A stretch of DNA of 64,000 bases from Brachypodium distachyon (GCF_000005505.3 NC_016135.3:13548613-13612612); one strand, 5' to 3'. Shown: positions 12,868-25,081, counted from the stretch's first letter. A program made the numbers and translations. Notes: generated by a model not told the origin, from the sequence alone.

Positions 12868-13758
12868 TGTCGTAGCATGGGGATTTGACACCGGGGATGC
12901 ATGGGCACCCCTTTTAGGTTCGGCAATGGGCTACGGGGATCGCTCCGGCGATTGCCGGCGGGACCAGTGCGAAGCGTGAGAGCACGATGAACACGAGAAC
13001 ACTTTTTTACCCAGGTTCGGGCCACCCTGAGGTGTAAGACCCTACGTCCTGCTTCTGAGTTTTTATTAACCAAAGGACTGGGGTTTACAGGTCGCCGGGG
13101 AGAGTCCCCGGGTGCTCTCTCTTTTCGGCTAAGTTCCGCTTGCTATTTCGGGCTATTGCTAATAGTGAACTGTGTGCTGGTCCAACCCTTTGACCGTTGG
13201 CGGGAGTCCTCCTTTTATACTGAAGGGAATGCCACGGGTGCCACGGTGCATGGGTGACAAAATGACGAGCAGGGAGTTAGGGCAGCTCCCCCTCGGTGCG
13301 TTGGCTTGCATGCAAACTAGGTGGCCCTGCAGCTAGGGGTCTAGGCGCCTGAAATTTATCCCAGGCAGGGCACTGTTGGGTGAAAAGATAAGGAATCCCC
13401 TTTTGGTCGGAGCATTAAATGCGGGCGTGTGCTTCACTCCTCGTCCTGACGAAACCTGCACGCGGCGTGCCCGTTGAGGCACCACGTGGCGCCGCTGTGG
13501 CTCCTGCTCGCTCCTGCCTTTGTAACGGTTGCTTGCGCCCGGGAACGCCCTCCCGGCAAGTGGCCTTCCCTGGAAGTGTCCAGGCGGGATTCCTCCTGCT
13601 GCCCCGCAAGGCAAACCCCCGCAACCCAGCTAGCCCTGCCGGGCTAGAGACTTGCCGGGCATCTCGTGCGGAGCTGCCCGGGGCGCGATCCTTCCGGGAC
13701 CAAGTGAGGTGGCCCACACGTCGCGCAGCGGTGGCGCCCGGGTGCCACTGGTGCGACA
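12868..13758 (-). repeat. 3' LTR of element A
   Basis: This 891-bp LTR starts TGTCGTAGC and ends GCGACA on the + strand, so it has TG...CA ends. Read on the minus strand it carries a TATA box (TATAAAAGGAGGAC, complement near 13211-13221). The adjoining GTAGCCCCCGGGC at 13759-13771 is the complement of a polypurine tract, which fixes this as the 3' LTR of a minus-sense element. Confidence 0.87.
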
Positions 13759-14141
13759 GTAGCCCCCGGGCGTGGGCCAGCAACGCCTGTTCCCGGGTAG
13801 GGGTCTTCCCAGGTCGGTTGCCGGGCTACGCCCTTAACCGACGCGTGGGCCCCGAGCTGCTTCGGGGCCTTACCGTTACGCGCGGAGTAATGGGTGCGAG
13901 ATTTCCGCCCTAACCTCCCCATTAAACACGGGCGGTTAATGCCAAGTCCTGCAATATCCCCTCTTGGGGCGTAATTATCCCAGCGCACTCATAGGGTGCG
14001 GACACGACCGTTGCTTGGCACCGGGCCGCTATAAGACTTTGCCGCTACGCTAGGGGACAAGCACTTAGCTCCCCTGCTTTCCCCTCCGCCTCCAATCTTC
14101 CTCGCATCTCTGCCTCCGGCCAGCTTTCGCCCACACTCCTC

Positions 14142-15444
14142 ATGGCGCCCCCTGCTCCCACGAAAGGAAAAGGCTCCAAGAGGCCTGCAACCGGCAAGAG
14201 CGAGGCGGCTTCCCAGAAGCCCGCCTCGAACAAGGATCAAAAGAGGAGGGAGCTGAGGGCCTCGTGGGCCTTCTTTCGGCCTGGCTACAACGGCGAGGCG
14301 CTGGACAAGGTCTGGCACGCCGTCGCCTCGCGCTTCAACGAGTACGGGGAAACTCTCATTTTCCCCGCCGGCACCGACCACCAGGAAAATGACTTCCCGG
14401 TGTTCGCGTGCTTCATCCTTGCCGGGCTGGTACCCCCGTACTCCCTGTTCCTCCATGCGCTCATGGAGGCGTACCAGCTCCGGGTGGCACAGCTCCACCC
14501 CACTTCCCTCTTTCTCCTCGCCGTCTTCCAGTTCCTCTGTGAGGCGTTCGTCGGAGTAATGCCGTCAGTGGCGTTATTCCGGCACTACTTCTACCCCCGC
14601 ATCGAGCAAGAGGGGGCGATGTCATCGGGGGTGGTGTTCCGCGCCCGCGACCGGATGAAATCAGAGTTCATCGTCCGGTCGGAGAAGAAGATAGAGAAGG
14701 AGTGGCGGGCGGACTGGTGATGGGTCCGCGTGGAGGAACCCGAAGAGTTCATCTTCACGCCTACCGAGCTGCCGGTGCCCAACGACACCTGGCAGAACCG
14801 CTACCACCGCGACGCCGAGCTCCTCCCCATCGTCGTGAAGATCAAGGCCCTGCGGCTAGTAGGGCTCACTGATCTTGACGTGGCGCGCGCCTACATCAGC
14901 CGGCGCAACGCGCCGCTGCAGCTTCGTTCCCGCCCCGCGTGGATGTACACGGGGTCTGGGGACAGGACACGCCTCCATCAAGGGACCGTGGATCTGGAGG
15001 CCATCCAGGCATGGGTGAAGGGGATCACCGGCGAGGACGCCCCTATGATGGAGCTGCCGCCGAGGGTTTTCTCCCTCCCCGCCTGCGTTCCGGAGCTACA
15101 CGACATCATCGTCGCCTACCCGCCCTGCAACGAGTGGGGGCTGAGGGTCGACTCCCCCACTCGAAGCCCGCGCCCCCTCCGCCTGCACCCTGCGGGAAGC
15201 GGGTGCTCGAGGAGAACGGGGAAGAGTCGGAGGTCAGCTAGCCCGACATCCCATCCTCCGACGACGAGGCGGGTCGGGTCGCTAGGACCCGGGCGGTCAT
15301 CCCCGTGGCAGAGATGATGAAGATGACAACGCGCCCCTGATCTTACGGAGGTCAAGGGCGCCCACGGCGGCGCCCACCTCCGTAGCGGCCGCTGACGCCG
15401 CGGTGGTCTTGGTGGCGTCCAGGGCTGCGGCAACCCCCCGGGCG
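14142..15444 (+). pseudogene. antisense ORF of element A (Transposase_28-like)
   Basis: The ATG at 14142 follows the LTR by about 380 bp. The protein has a basic Lys-rich N-terminus and then the domain known as putative gypsy-type transposon (Transposase_28), with segments FFRPGYNGE, FILAGLVPPYS, LHPTSLFLLAVF and FLCEAFVGVMPSVALF. The frame is broken by TGA at 14718-14720, where the A' copy has TGC, then continues with EEPEEFIF, RPAWMYTGSGD and WVKGITGEDAP to about 15330. It is cut off at 15444. The ORF lies antisense to the element's own transcription, as known for additional ORFs of Tat-lineage elements. Its function is unknown. Confidence 0.75.
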
Positions 15445-15488
15445 CCTCCTGGAAATCCATTCGGGAATATGCGGCCACCATCTTGCAC

Positions 15489-16524
15489 CAAGAGCCACCG
15501 CGGCAAAAGCCTTACGTCAGGAATACTATTGGCCCACCATGGTACAAGACGCAATCACCATATTGCGGAAATGCGAAGCTTGCCAGAAAATGGCTAAGTC
15601 AATCCATGCGCCCGTGACTTCCCTGAAGAATATCCCAATAACATGGCCATTTGCATGCTGGGGAATGGACCTTCTCGGGCCCTTCCCCGCATGCAACGGG
15701 GGTTGAAAATACCTCGTGGTAACAATTGATTACCTCTCCAAATGGATAGAAGCAATGCCGCTCGACAAGATCATGTCACAGGCCGTTCAAAATTTTTTCT
15801 GGGAAAACATCATATGCCGATACGGCGTCCCGCGAGAGCTAACCGTGGACAATGGCAAACAGTTCGACTGTGCGGAATTCATCAAATTCTGCGAATGCCT
15901 TGAGATCAAGCTGCACTTCGCATCCGTAGCTTACCCCAAGAGCAACGGCACATGCGAAAGGGCGAATGGACTAATCCTCCAAGAACTCCGCCGAAGGGTA
16001 GAGCACACGGTTAGCAAAGCAACGGAGCATGGGGAGATGAACTCGCTAGCGTGGTTTGGGGCATACGCACCTCCGTAAGCCGTTCCACGGGCCGAACACC
16101 ATTCTCTTTGGTGTATGGAGCCGAAGCAGTTCTCCCCGCCGAGGTCGAGTTCCGCTCACCTCGGGTCGAAAGGCTCCAAGAAGCCACCCCAATTGTATTC
16201 ATCGAAAATGAAGAGCATCACAAGACGGCCGTCGATCTTGTGGAAGAAGCTCGTGACAAAGCCCTCATGAGGCACGCCGTCTACGAGCAAAGCGCCGCAC
16301 GCTTCTACAACACAAGAGTGCGGGAACGAACCTTCTCCTAAGGAGATCTCGTGCTGAAAAAGAATGTCGACCCAAAGCTCCAGCGTAGACTCAACCCTAA
16401 ATGGGAAGGACCATACCGCATCACCGCAGTATTGGGAAATGGTGCATACCACCTCGAGAACATGAAAGGGCAAAATCTTGTCCATGCCTGGAACGGCGAC
16501 AAGCTCCGGCGTTTCTACGCCTAA
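15489..16524 (+). pseudogene. gypsy integrase and pol C-terminus (element C)
   Basis: The translation shows the zinc-binding tail (YYWPTM, CEACQKMA) and the integrase core: WGMDLLGPFP with the first Asp, TVDNGKQFD with the second, and SNGTCERANG with the catalytic Glu. It then reads GRTPFSLVYGAEAVLP and the pol end KLRRFYA, stop at 16522. Decay is clear: TGA near 15704 before KYLVVTIDY, a frameshift near 16073, and an in-frame TAA at 16339. It cannot make integrase. Confidence 0.82.
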
Positions 16525-17615
16525 GAACCTTCAAGGGCAATCCTTGCCCCTCCCGAAAGGAGATCATCAGCGCCCAACCGGCCTCTTCCCTAGGAAACTT
16601 CGAGGGATCATAAGCGTCAACGAGGCCATGTCTACATAAGGCTTGTAAGTGCCCATCGGGCCGTACCTTAAGACAAGAAAGCAAGGATCAATAAAGCAAG
16701 TCCTTGAGGAAAAATTAAGAGTGATACGAGACACTCACACGACTCATCGTCGTAAAAGAGCCGCTGCCCCTGTGCCGCTCACCGAGGAACGCGAAAAGGC
16801 CTCCGTTGGCCCAAGCATCCTTTAAAAATGTCCATGGACATAGGTCGCTACTAGCGACTCGTTCCTTGGTGGATCCTAGCGTGCCTCGAGGCCATCCGCC
16901 AAGTAGAACCAAGTCCCCCGAGGGCCGGAAACTCCTTAAAACGCATTTAAGGAGAACCGTAAATAAGCGAGTTATGCATGAGCATACTTACCTCGGAGAA
17001 CCATGCTACCCATATGCGAGACGTCGCGCATGGGCCTGCATGATAGTAACCGGGTTAAGGCTCCATAATAATTGTGGGAAAACATAGCTTCCTGAAGTCC
17101 GAAGAGGGAAAATTCCGCATGAAATTTCCCGAACGGCAGGTCGAAATGTCCGGATCACTACTGGCATATCGATAGCGACCCTCCCAAGGGTACTAGGACC
17201 CGTGGCTCGTAACCATGGCCTAAGGCGCCAAAGCCAAGTCGTATCCCAACAGCGACAGCAATTGATGGCACAAAAGTGCAATCATAGCGAACGATCGCGA
17301 GCTGTATAAACTAAGGAAATATAGTACTTCACATGAAGGAAATATAGCACTCCAAGAAACACATGTTGAGCCAAGTTAACATTTCCGATAATGTCGACTA
17401 CACGGTGAAACATGAGAAATACATGCTAAAGCTAGGTTAACATTTCCGATAATGTTGACTACATAGTGAAGCATGAAGCACAACAAAAAAGCTGCCTTAC
17501 AACCTCTACGACTAAGAGCTAAGCATGCTAGCCATGAGGCTAAGTCAAGTGGGGATATGCAAGATCGCATAAGTAAGCAGCTAGGGTACATCACCACCTC
17601 CGGGGGCGACGAGGC
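16525..17615. other. non-coding interval of element C with tandem repeats
   Basis: This is the spacer between the pol end and the antisense ORF. Two imperfect copies of a roughly 55-bp unit sharing TTAACATTTCCGATAATGT lie at 17361-17415 and 17421-17476, and GAAATATAG pairs occur just upstream. No protein domain is seen. Confidence 0.6.
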
Positions 17616-18567
17616 TCACGCCTCACCGTCACCCTCCCGAAGAGCGGGCTCAAGGCAACGCATGAAGCGTTGAGCCTGAGCACGAAGAGGAGCACCCTGG
17701 TCCGCCAAAAACTTCTTCGCTCCGTGAGACATCTCACCCTCAAGCCCGTTCATCCCGACACCACCGTCAAGGACTGCCGCAACCGCCGACGAAACAAGTC
17801 GGGCGCCCGTACTCAGGAGGCACTTCTTCACGCTAGGCTCAATGAGCTCCACCTGGGAAGTAAGCACCCTGCTCGCCTCATCCACCGTGCGACACGAAGG
17901 AAGATCCGGCTGGGGAATACTCCTCAAGCAAGTCATCGTCTCCCGAATCTCGGTGGCCTGGGCAAGCAAAAGCGAAACCACCTCGGGACGACGATCCTGA
18001 GGAGGACGAGCACGAGGAGCGAGCATCGGCCGTCATCTGCCGCTGCCAACTCCACCTTGAGGGAAGCTGCCTCCGCGCGGGCATGCTCCCTATCAAGGTT
18101 GGCCACCTCCAAGTCCTCCTCAACTCGACAGGTCCTTGCAATCTCGTCCTTCTGGCGCTCCTCAGCAAGTCGAGCCCTGGTCTCCACGGCCGCGAGCTCC
18201 GCCGAAACACGGGAAAGCTCAGCCTTCACGGCCTCGCGCTGCACCCTCTCCGAACCAACTCACTCAAAGCAAGGGTAGACTTGGACATCTCCACGTCCAA
18301 AGCAGCAGAAAGCGCCCCCACCTGAGTCTTGAGGGCAGGAAGGGCACCCACGGCCTCGACCAAACCTCTCACCTGCAAAGGAGAAGGAGTTAGCACAAAG
18401 CCAACCCGAAGGACAAAGGGAGATACGTCACGGATGCTCACCAGCTCCAGTGTCACGAAAGGGTCTCTCGCTCCATCCTCGACCGTCGAAAGTGCTCCAT
18501 CCCTCGCTTGAGTCGGGGGCTCGCCCTCGAGAACCCCGGGCTCCGCGGCCCTCGCACCTAAAAACAA
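17616..18567 (-). pseudogene. antisense ORF fragment of element C, coiled coil, spliced
   Basis: The minus strand encodes a Glu/Ala/Arg-rich protein with strong coiled-coil character (segments such as AELSRVSAELAAVETRARL) and an acidic end, matching the position and composition of the C-terminal part of B's antisense ORF. One complete GT-AG intron (18441-18373, 69 nt) and an upstream acceptor at 18558 are visible. Frames change near 17930-18040, so it is damaged. The N-terminal Transposase_28 part is missing beyond 18570. Confidence 0.6.
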
Positions 18568-18570
18568 ACC

Positions 18571-18836
18571 AAGGAGACCAGAAAAGTCCCAATGTTTGGG
18601 AGCGCATATCGTCGTGTTTGCTTGCTGATCTTGAAGATCTGATGTTATGCCCTGCGGTGGAGTTGATTCTAATCAGTTCCAACGTGAGGAATTGAAGGGA
18701 TTTGATCTGGATTACTTCAGATTGATTTTGCTCAGTTGCTGGTCTGCTTGTTCGTCGATCGCCGTGAAAGACTGGGCCTAAAACCCTTTTGGATCACATT
18801 GATCCTTATCAGGCCCCCAAAGCCATTCAATTTTGC
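18571..18836. other. unassigned segment between element C and the LINE
   Basis: The segment contains no clear coding frame. Its right part ends ...CCTTATCA at 18811; on the minus strand this begins TGATAAGGATC, which looks like an LTR terminus. LINE-like coding (HAKLNGFGG on the minus strand) seems to resume just above it. I could not find the other end. Confidence 0.35.
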
Positions 18837-19659
18837 ATGCAACTCCCCAATCGTCCGGCACCGACCTGCCTCCTTCTATTTACTAGCCACAAAGGACGCA
18901 AAATCTTCATGTGATTCCCACATCTTCTCATACCGAAATCCTCGTGCTGTCCTCTCCTGACTGCCTTGACGAGGTTCGGCTGTCTTAAGGAGAATCGAAC
19001 AATGAACCGATTTTACTGCCGTAAGATGGAACACAGCAGCAAAAGGGAAATTGGACCACCATGAAGTTGATGCAAACGCCCTGTCAAGACGAACACGAGT
19101 GAAGGAGCCACCACGCACGCGCTTCTCAAAAGTCCACCCATTCCCATTAAAACCTAGATCACAAAGACCACAAAGATCCACTGTCTCATGGAAGCCTCGC
19201 ATTTGTTCCGACACCAAAATGTTCGCCTTGATCTAGGACCTCATTAAAGTCACCAATACACACCTAGGGCAGATCCGACTCACTCCGCAGAAAACGAAGG
19301 ACCTCCCATGTCTTATGTCTTTCACGCACATTGGCCTCACCATACACGCAAGTAAGTCTCCAGGGGTCATCTTGCCCAGCCCGAACCTTCATATCAATGT
19401 GATACTGGGAATAGTGAACTAAATTCATTTATAAATCATCATTCCAATACATGGCTAAACCACCACTTCTACCACTACTACTCACTGTAAAGCAATTCTT
19501 AAAACCCAAAGTGAAAGCAAGATTCCTAGCCCTCGTAGTAGTTACTTGCGTCTCCTGTAAACATAGCACCGAAGGGGCAAACCGTCGCACCATAGTGCGT
19601 AGCTCTCGAACTGTCACGTCGTTGCCAATCCCACGACAGTTCCAACAGAGAATACTCAT
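18837..19659 (-). pseudogene. LINE ORF2 remnant, APE-type endonuclease
   Basis: ORF2 starts at ATG 19659, overlapping the ORF1 stop in the sequence ATGA. The start MSILCWNCRGIG, then LCLQET and RSGGLAMYW, are endonuclease/exonuclease/phosphatase motifs of plant L1 elements. Further on, GDFNEVL, NGNGWTFEKR and RLDRAFAS appear. Stops near 19427, 19295 and 18879 and at least one frameshift break it. The reverse transcriptase that should follow is absent. Confidence 0.82.
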
Positions 19660-20513
19660 TGTGCCCGGCGATCCTCCTCGAGGGAGGTCGCCGATCCAGA
19701 AACAGATTGTCCCTCTGAAGAAGTCAAGGTCTTCTTCACCCTTTTGTCATCCTTTGGTTTCACATAATTGGGAGGTGGTGGGGGTACCTCTTCTTGCATC
19801 TTCTCATCCTGCTCCTTTTCTGCCATGTTGATATCAGGTAACTCTAGTGCAGATTCACCTAAGTTAAGTGTACGGGCCACATCTCCCTTAACACGAGACG
19901 GATCATCAACAATTGGTAATTTTGCAGGACTAGTCGCCGTGTTAGACAGGTCTTCAGTTGTATCAAGGTTAGCCTCCTCCGACGTGCGCTTCAACGAACT
20001 GAAGTCTCTATCCCCAAATCCACATCCAGCACGACCCCTGACCCCTCCTCTTCTTCCACCAGAGATTGCACGAGGGGCAAAGGTCAGCCTGGAAGACAAA
20101 TCACGGCATACAACAAGCATCCACTTTCCATATTGGGCAGTGTTAGGGTCATGCATGCCATCACCACACTCGTCCAAGTTATGGCCAAACATACCACAAA
20201 CTTCGCAAAAGTAACCAACCTTCTCATATTTGACTTCCAGGAAAAAATACTCGGTTCTAACATTCAGAGGCACCACCCGGATAAGAGGATCACGCACATC
20301 AATGCTCGCACGAACCCTAATGTAATCACCTTCATAATACTTCAGCGGGTTCGGCTCCACATTCTGAACTTTCCCAATTCTCCGTGCCAATTGATTTGTG
20401 ACTGCTGGGCGCCGGTAAGGTTCCGGAATCCCGAGGATCTGTGCCAAGATCAGGACACGATTCAGAGGAACTTCATCAAATTTCGTCCTTCCATCATAGT
20501 CCTCCATCACCAC
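19656..20513 (-). pseudogene. LINE ORF1, C-terminal part
   Basis: This segment continues the ORF1 begun at 33698-34045, split by element B. It holds the end of the DUF4283 region and a CX2CX4HX4C zinc knuckle (CEVCGMFGHNLDEC), then a Gly/Arg-rich stretch and an acidic Pro-rich tail that stops at TGA 19656-19658. The protein binds LINE RNA in the family. The frame is open over the whole length, so only the insertion disrupts it. Confidence 0.85.
20509..20513. repeat. 5-bp target-site duplication of element B (left)
   Basis: ACCAC here precedes the TGTCGG terminus and is repeated as ACCAC at 33693-33697 after the ...TACGACA terminus. A 5-bp duplication is standard for Ty3-gypsy integrase. Confidence 0.9.
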
Positions 20514-21369
20514 TGTCGGAGCACGGGTCTCCGGCACCGGGGATGCTGAGCACCCCCTTTTTGGTTCGGTGGAGGGCGAGGCGATTGCTCTGCGATCGCC
20601 GACATGATGAAAGACACGTAGTGTCGACGCGTGAGTTTACCCAAGTTCGGGCCACCCGGAGGTGTAACACCCTACATCCTACTCTGTGTTGTATTCATGA
20701 GAATGTGTGTGTTCACAGGTTACCCGAGGAGTTCCCGGGGAAGCTACTCGTTGCTACTACTAACTATAGGTCGGACTGGAACTAGAACACTTTGACGGGT
20801 GGCATTGGTCCTCCTTTTATAGACAAGGGGATACCACAGGTGCCGATGCATTCAGTGCGACACGTTTCCTACACACGTGTCATCGCCATAGGAATTACAT
20901 TACTGTTGATCCATGTTGGGCCATGCAGCACCCAGGCCACTGTACACGGTAGAAAAAAATGTATTATAGGGTAGACGCCCTAGCCTTGCTGAGCAAGACT
21001 AGCCCTGCGGATGTGACTCTTGTCGATGCATTAAATGCACTGCGTCCGCTGTCTCGTCCTTTCTTCACTGTTCTGCGGGTCCCGCCTGCATGCCCGAGCA
21101 CGGGTTGCTGGGGAGCCCCGTCCCGGCTAGCGCACCCGGCCAGCTGCCGAGGCCGCGTTCCTTCCACTTCCCGGGACCAGTGTTCCCGGGTACCCACCGA
21201 AGCGAGTGCTTCTCCTGTTCCGGCCCTTGGCTTTGTCTTCGCCAACGACCATCTCCTTGAGGCGGGCTTCCCGGGCCTATCGTTCCCGGGAGGCCAACCT
21301 GACGGGGCTTTATCACTTGCGATCCACGTGTCCCGTATCAGTGGGACCTCATGGACCCTTGGTGCGATA
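20514..21369 (-). repeat. 3' LTR of element B
   Basis: This LTR starts TGTCGGAGCACGG and ends GCGATA (CA mutated to TA). It aligns throughout with 32793-33692. Its minus strand has a TATA box (complement of CTCCTTTTATAGAC near 20810-20823). GTAGCCCCTGGGC follows it, the complement of the polypurine tract. Confidence 0.88.
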
Positions 21370-21781
21370 GTAGCCCCTGGGCATGGGCCGGCAGCCTTGA
21401 GGCACCGGTGAGTGCTATCCTTGGTCGGTTGCCGGGCTACGCCCTATCCGACGCGTGGGTCCCGGGGTAGTATCCCGGTACCCGGTCTCGTGGGCCGCAT
21501 TTACAGTTCCACTCTCCCGAGCGAAACGGTCAGGCGCACGATTTCGTGCCTTATCCTCTATAATCACCAGAGAATTAAGGCCACGTCGCGCACCCACATA
21601 TTAATTCCCGATTCTTTAGGGCACTTTATTGCCGATCGTGGGGGTGTCCCTTGCAGCCTGCCAGCCCTGATAAATACCCGAGGCTAGCGGCGGGCACTCC
21701 CCACTGCTTCCTGCTTCTGCCATTGCCTCCCAAGCTCTCCATGCCCCAACTCCAGCCAAATCACTCCCCCCACTCCCACCG

Positions 21782-24700
21782 ATGTCTTCCAAGGGCCAGA
21801 ACCGACCCAAGGGGAGCACCAGCAACGAAGAGAAGCGCGAGAAGGCCAGCAAGAAGGAGCTGTCGGACCGAGCTCGAAAGGATGAAGAGATGCAGGCCAA
21901 GTTTGCCTTCTTCTCCCCCGGGTACAACGGCGAGGGGGTGGAGAAGCTGGTCTTGGTGCTCGCCACCAAGTATAACGAGCACGGGCCGACACGGGTTCTC
22001 CCTGTCGGCGCAGAGTGTGACCTGCAGTACTTCCGAATTTTCGGGAGGTTCATCCTAGCCGGGTTCGTGCCGCCGCATTCTTTTTTCCTTTCATCCATCA
22101 TGGAGACCTACAGGCTCATCATGGCTCAAATTCACCCCACGTCGTTCTTCACATTGGCTGTCTTCCAACACCTCTGTGAAGCATTCGTGGGGGTGATGCC
22201 GTCGGTGGCTCTGTTTTGCCACTACTACTACCCGAGGGTGGAGGCGAAAGCTCCCCTATCCTCGGGAGTAGTGTTCCGGTTCCGCGACAAGCTCAAGTCG
22301 AAGTCCATCCGGCAGGGGAAGAGGAAGATCGAGAGCGAGTGGCGTCGCGACTGGTGCTGGATGCGCACCGACGAGCTCCAAGATTTCCACGAGGAGCCCC
22401 TTGGACCCCAAAGGGCTCTGACGACTAGACACTCCGTGACAAGAAGGACGAGGACCTGGCCCCGATCTGCGCCAAGATCAAGGCGCTCCGCGAGGCTTGG
22501 CTCATGGACACGGATGTGGCACGCCCCTTCATCGGGTGGCGCGTAGCTCCCTTGCAGCGGCGCTCACCTCCGGCATGGATGTACACTGGGTCGGGCGACT
22601 GAACCCGGCTGCAGCGCATAGAGCTCTCGCCGAACAAGGTGCAGTTCTGGGTGAAGGGCATCACCGGCGAGGATAAAACCTTCCGTATGCCGCCGCTTGG
22701 AGCGCACCCGCTCCACGCCGGGATCCCGAACCCGGGAGCCCAGGATCTCCCACTCTGCGATGAGTGGGGGATCGTGGAGGAACCCTCGTCGCAGCCCTCA
22801 CCCCGCAACCCAGGCCCCGCAAGGGCAAGGAGCCAGCTGCCGATTCAGGGAAGGGGGCCAGGACTAGGGCTCCGCCAGGCGGGAGGACTCGGACTCCGAC
22901 GATTCCTCGCTGGGCGTCGCAGGAGAGTCCGACGATGACGGCCACGACGCTCCCCCGGAAGCCGGCGGGGTCGCGCCGGAGGAGGACGACGTCCCCCTGG
23001 TGAGGCGGTCTGCGGCAGAGAGGGCGAGCAGGCAGGAGGCTAGCCCGTAGCCTCAGGAGCCTCACGTCGATGGGGGGGTTGTGGCCTCCGCCGGCAGCGG
23101 GGGGGCTGCAGCAGCCGCCCCGGCTACCCCGGCGGCTCCGCCAGTTCACCCCCGCGCGAAGCGGCCCCCGGCGAGGAGCATCCTGGCGGACAGGGTGCGC
23201 AAGCTCAACCTGCCGGGGTAAGTTTGGCGTTGCTCTAAACATTTTTCTTTTCACGAATTTTACATATCTTGTTAGCTTACTTCTACATTTTACGAATTTT
23301 ACAGGTCTTCGAGGAAGAAGGGGCAGGCCAGCACTTCGCCGGCGGCCCCGGCCAAGAAACCCCGCCTGCTGTCGGGCGGCGGTGACCAGGACGCCGCAGA
23401 CGCGGCTGTTACTGCGGCGGCAGCTGCCGTTGGGGACACAAATGTCCCCGATTCAAGGTTGCAGGGCACCGGCCCGGCAACAGGTACGTGCAAGCTGAAG
23501 CACTTCCTTTACTCATCTGCGCTTTCTCCTAGACTGACGTATGTGTTCTCCATACAGTAGCCGGGGACGTCCCAGCTACGCCCGTGCCCATCGATTTGCG
23601 GGTAATCGATGAGGTCGACGACGATCCTCCGGAGGAGGTTGCCTCGGCCAGAGCCCTTCAATAGCCTGCCCCAGAGCCTGCCGACGCGACTGCTGCCGCA
23701 GGTGACGCCACTTAGACGGCGCCCCCTGCGGCGGGTGACCTGGGGCAGCCTCTGCCAACCGAGGCAGGCAGCGGCACGCTGGAGCAGCCGCCGAGCCGCC
23801 AGCCCGCCCCTTTGGACGGGCAAGGAGCGGCGAGGCTCGTCCAAGCCCGAGGCGCGTCATCAAACCCTGACGCGGCCTCGGGGTCACAGAAGGTTGCGGC
23901 GGGGTCCTCCTCCTCCGCCGGAGCCGCAGTCAGCCTGGGAGCAGGGGAGCTTGCCAGGCGGTCATGGGGTCGGATCACTTTCGACTCCAGTGTGTTCCAA
24001 CAGGGGCACCAGGTGATCGACAACATCCAGCAGCAACAGCGGATGTTTGTCGATTTCTTCAATGACAACATCCAGCCTGGGAACTGGGCATTGCGCGACG
24101 GGAAGCAGAGGAGCGGCACGCTGAGCTGCGACGGCTCCGGGGGGCGCAGCCAGCTAGGGCGGAGCCCGCCGTGCAAGGAGTGCCTGAGGCCGAAGTCCTC
24201 CGGCAACTTTGGGACCTACAGCAAGAGCATCAGCGGGAGCTCGAGCTGGTGAAGGCCGCGCACGCCAAGAGCGAGGAGGAGCACCAGCTGGACCTGGACT
24301 CATTTTAGGGGCGTCTCCGGGAGAAGAAGGACTTATTGTCCAACTACTCCCTGGAGATCCAGTGCCTTCGTCGCGAGGGCGGAGAGCTGGAGACGGCGGC
24401 TGCGACGGCAGCCAAAGCCTCGGCACGCCAGGAGAAGGAGCTGCAAGACCAGACTCGCTACCGGGAGCGAACTTGCTGGGCAGCTCAAGCTCGTCCCTTC
24501 AGGGCGGGCTTGACATGGCACGGCAGGAACTCCGGCTCATCGACGAGGACAACACCAAGAAGGCGTCCGAGATCGGCAAGCTGAAGTCCGAGTGCCGCGA
24601 GCACAAGCTGCAGCCCCAGGAAGCTCGCGCTGCATGCACCGAGCTGCGGGCTCGCAGGATGGGGGAGGTAGCCAGGCTGAAGAAGCTGGCAGACTCGGGG

Positions 24701-25081
24701 GTGGAGGCGCTGCAGGGGTTCGACATCCTGATGACCTCTTTCGATGGGGCGAACATGGGCAGCTTCACCTCCTTCTTTGCAGATTTCAGGGACCGGCAGG
24801 TCGGCCTCGCAGCCGAGCAGGTCGCCGGGCAAATTCTTACCCAGGTCCACTCTGCCCATCCCGACTTCCCGTTCGAGTCGGTCTTCGACGCCTGGTCAGA
24901 CGAGGAAGAAGCCAAGACCCACCGGGAAGCGATGCGAGGCGTGGTGGACGAGATGGTGGCGCGGATGCATAGCAAGGCTGGCGAAGCTGAAGCTGCCGAC
25001 GAGGAAGCCGCCGGAGAAGCCCCCGGTGTCGAGGAGGCATCTGACGCCGATGCGGCTGCCCCGGGAGCACCTCCTGCATAG
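21782..25081 (+). pseudogene. antisense ORF of element B, intron-containing
   Basis: The ORF lies antisense to B's pol, between pol and the 3' LTR. It opens with MSSKGQNRPKGS, then a Transposase_28-like domain (FFSPGYNGEG, FILAGFVPPHS, QIHPTSFFTLAVFQ, LCEAFVGVMPSVALF). A frameshift occurs near 22430 and a TGA near 22600. Two GT-AG introns follow (23218-23304 and 23484-23557), then an Ala/Pro-rich linker and a coiled-coil C-terminus (LRLIDEDNTKKASEIGKL, MTSFDGANMGSFTSFF) ending at 25079-25081. Further stops (TAG near 23660) show decay. The role of such ORFs is unknown; the layout is characteristic of Tat-lineage elements. Confidence 0.72.

Larger units (their letters stand above)
12868..15444 (-). 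mobile_element. Ty3-gypsy (Tat-like) element A, 3' half only
   Basis: This is a minus-sense element reduced to its 3' LTR (12868-13758), polypurine tract and antisense ORF. It parallels the plus-sense fragment A' at about 29451-32698 over almost its whole length. Similarity stops near 15444, where DNA of an unrelated plus-strand integrase begins. Its gag, pol and 5' LTR are absent. Confidence 0.8.
15452..18570 (+). mobile_element. Ty3-gypsy element C, 3' part
   Basis: This plus-sense fragment starts abruptly inside the integrase zinc-binding region, runs to the end of pol (16524), crosses a non-coding interval, and ends within an antisense ORF on the minus strand. Neither LTR can be recognised with certainty. 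The order pol(+) then antisense ORF(-) is the Tat-like layout also seen in elements A, A' and B. Boundaries at both ends are breakpoints, not termini. Confidence 0.7.

Noticed and set aside
14142..15444. Element A ORF as a host gene
   Set aside because: It lies next to an LTR and polypurine tract, has close copies in A' and B, and is broken by a nonsense codon.
22661..23254. 197-codon minus-strand frame within element B
   Set aside because: It lies opposite the antisense ORF and has no gag or protease motif, so it is not B's missing gag.
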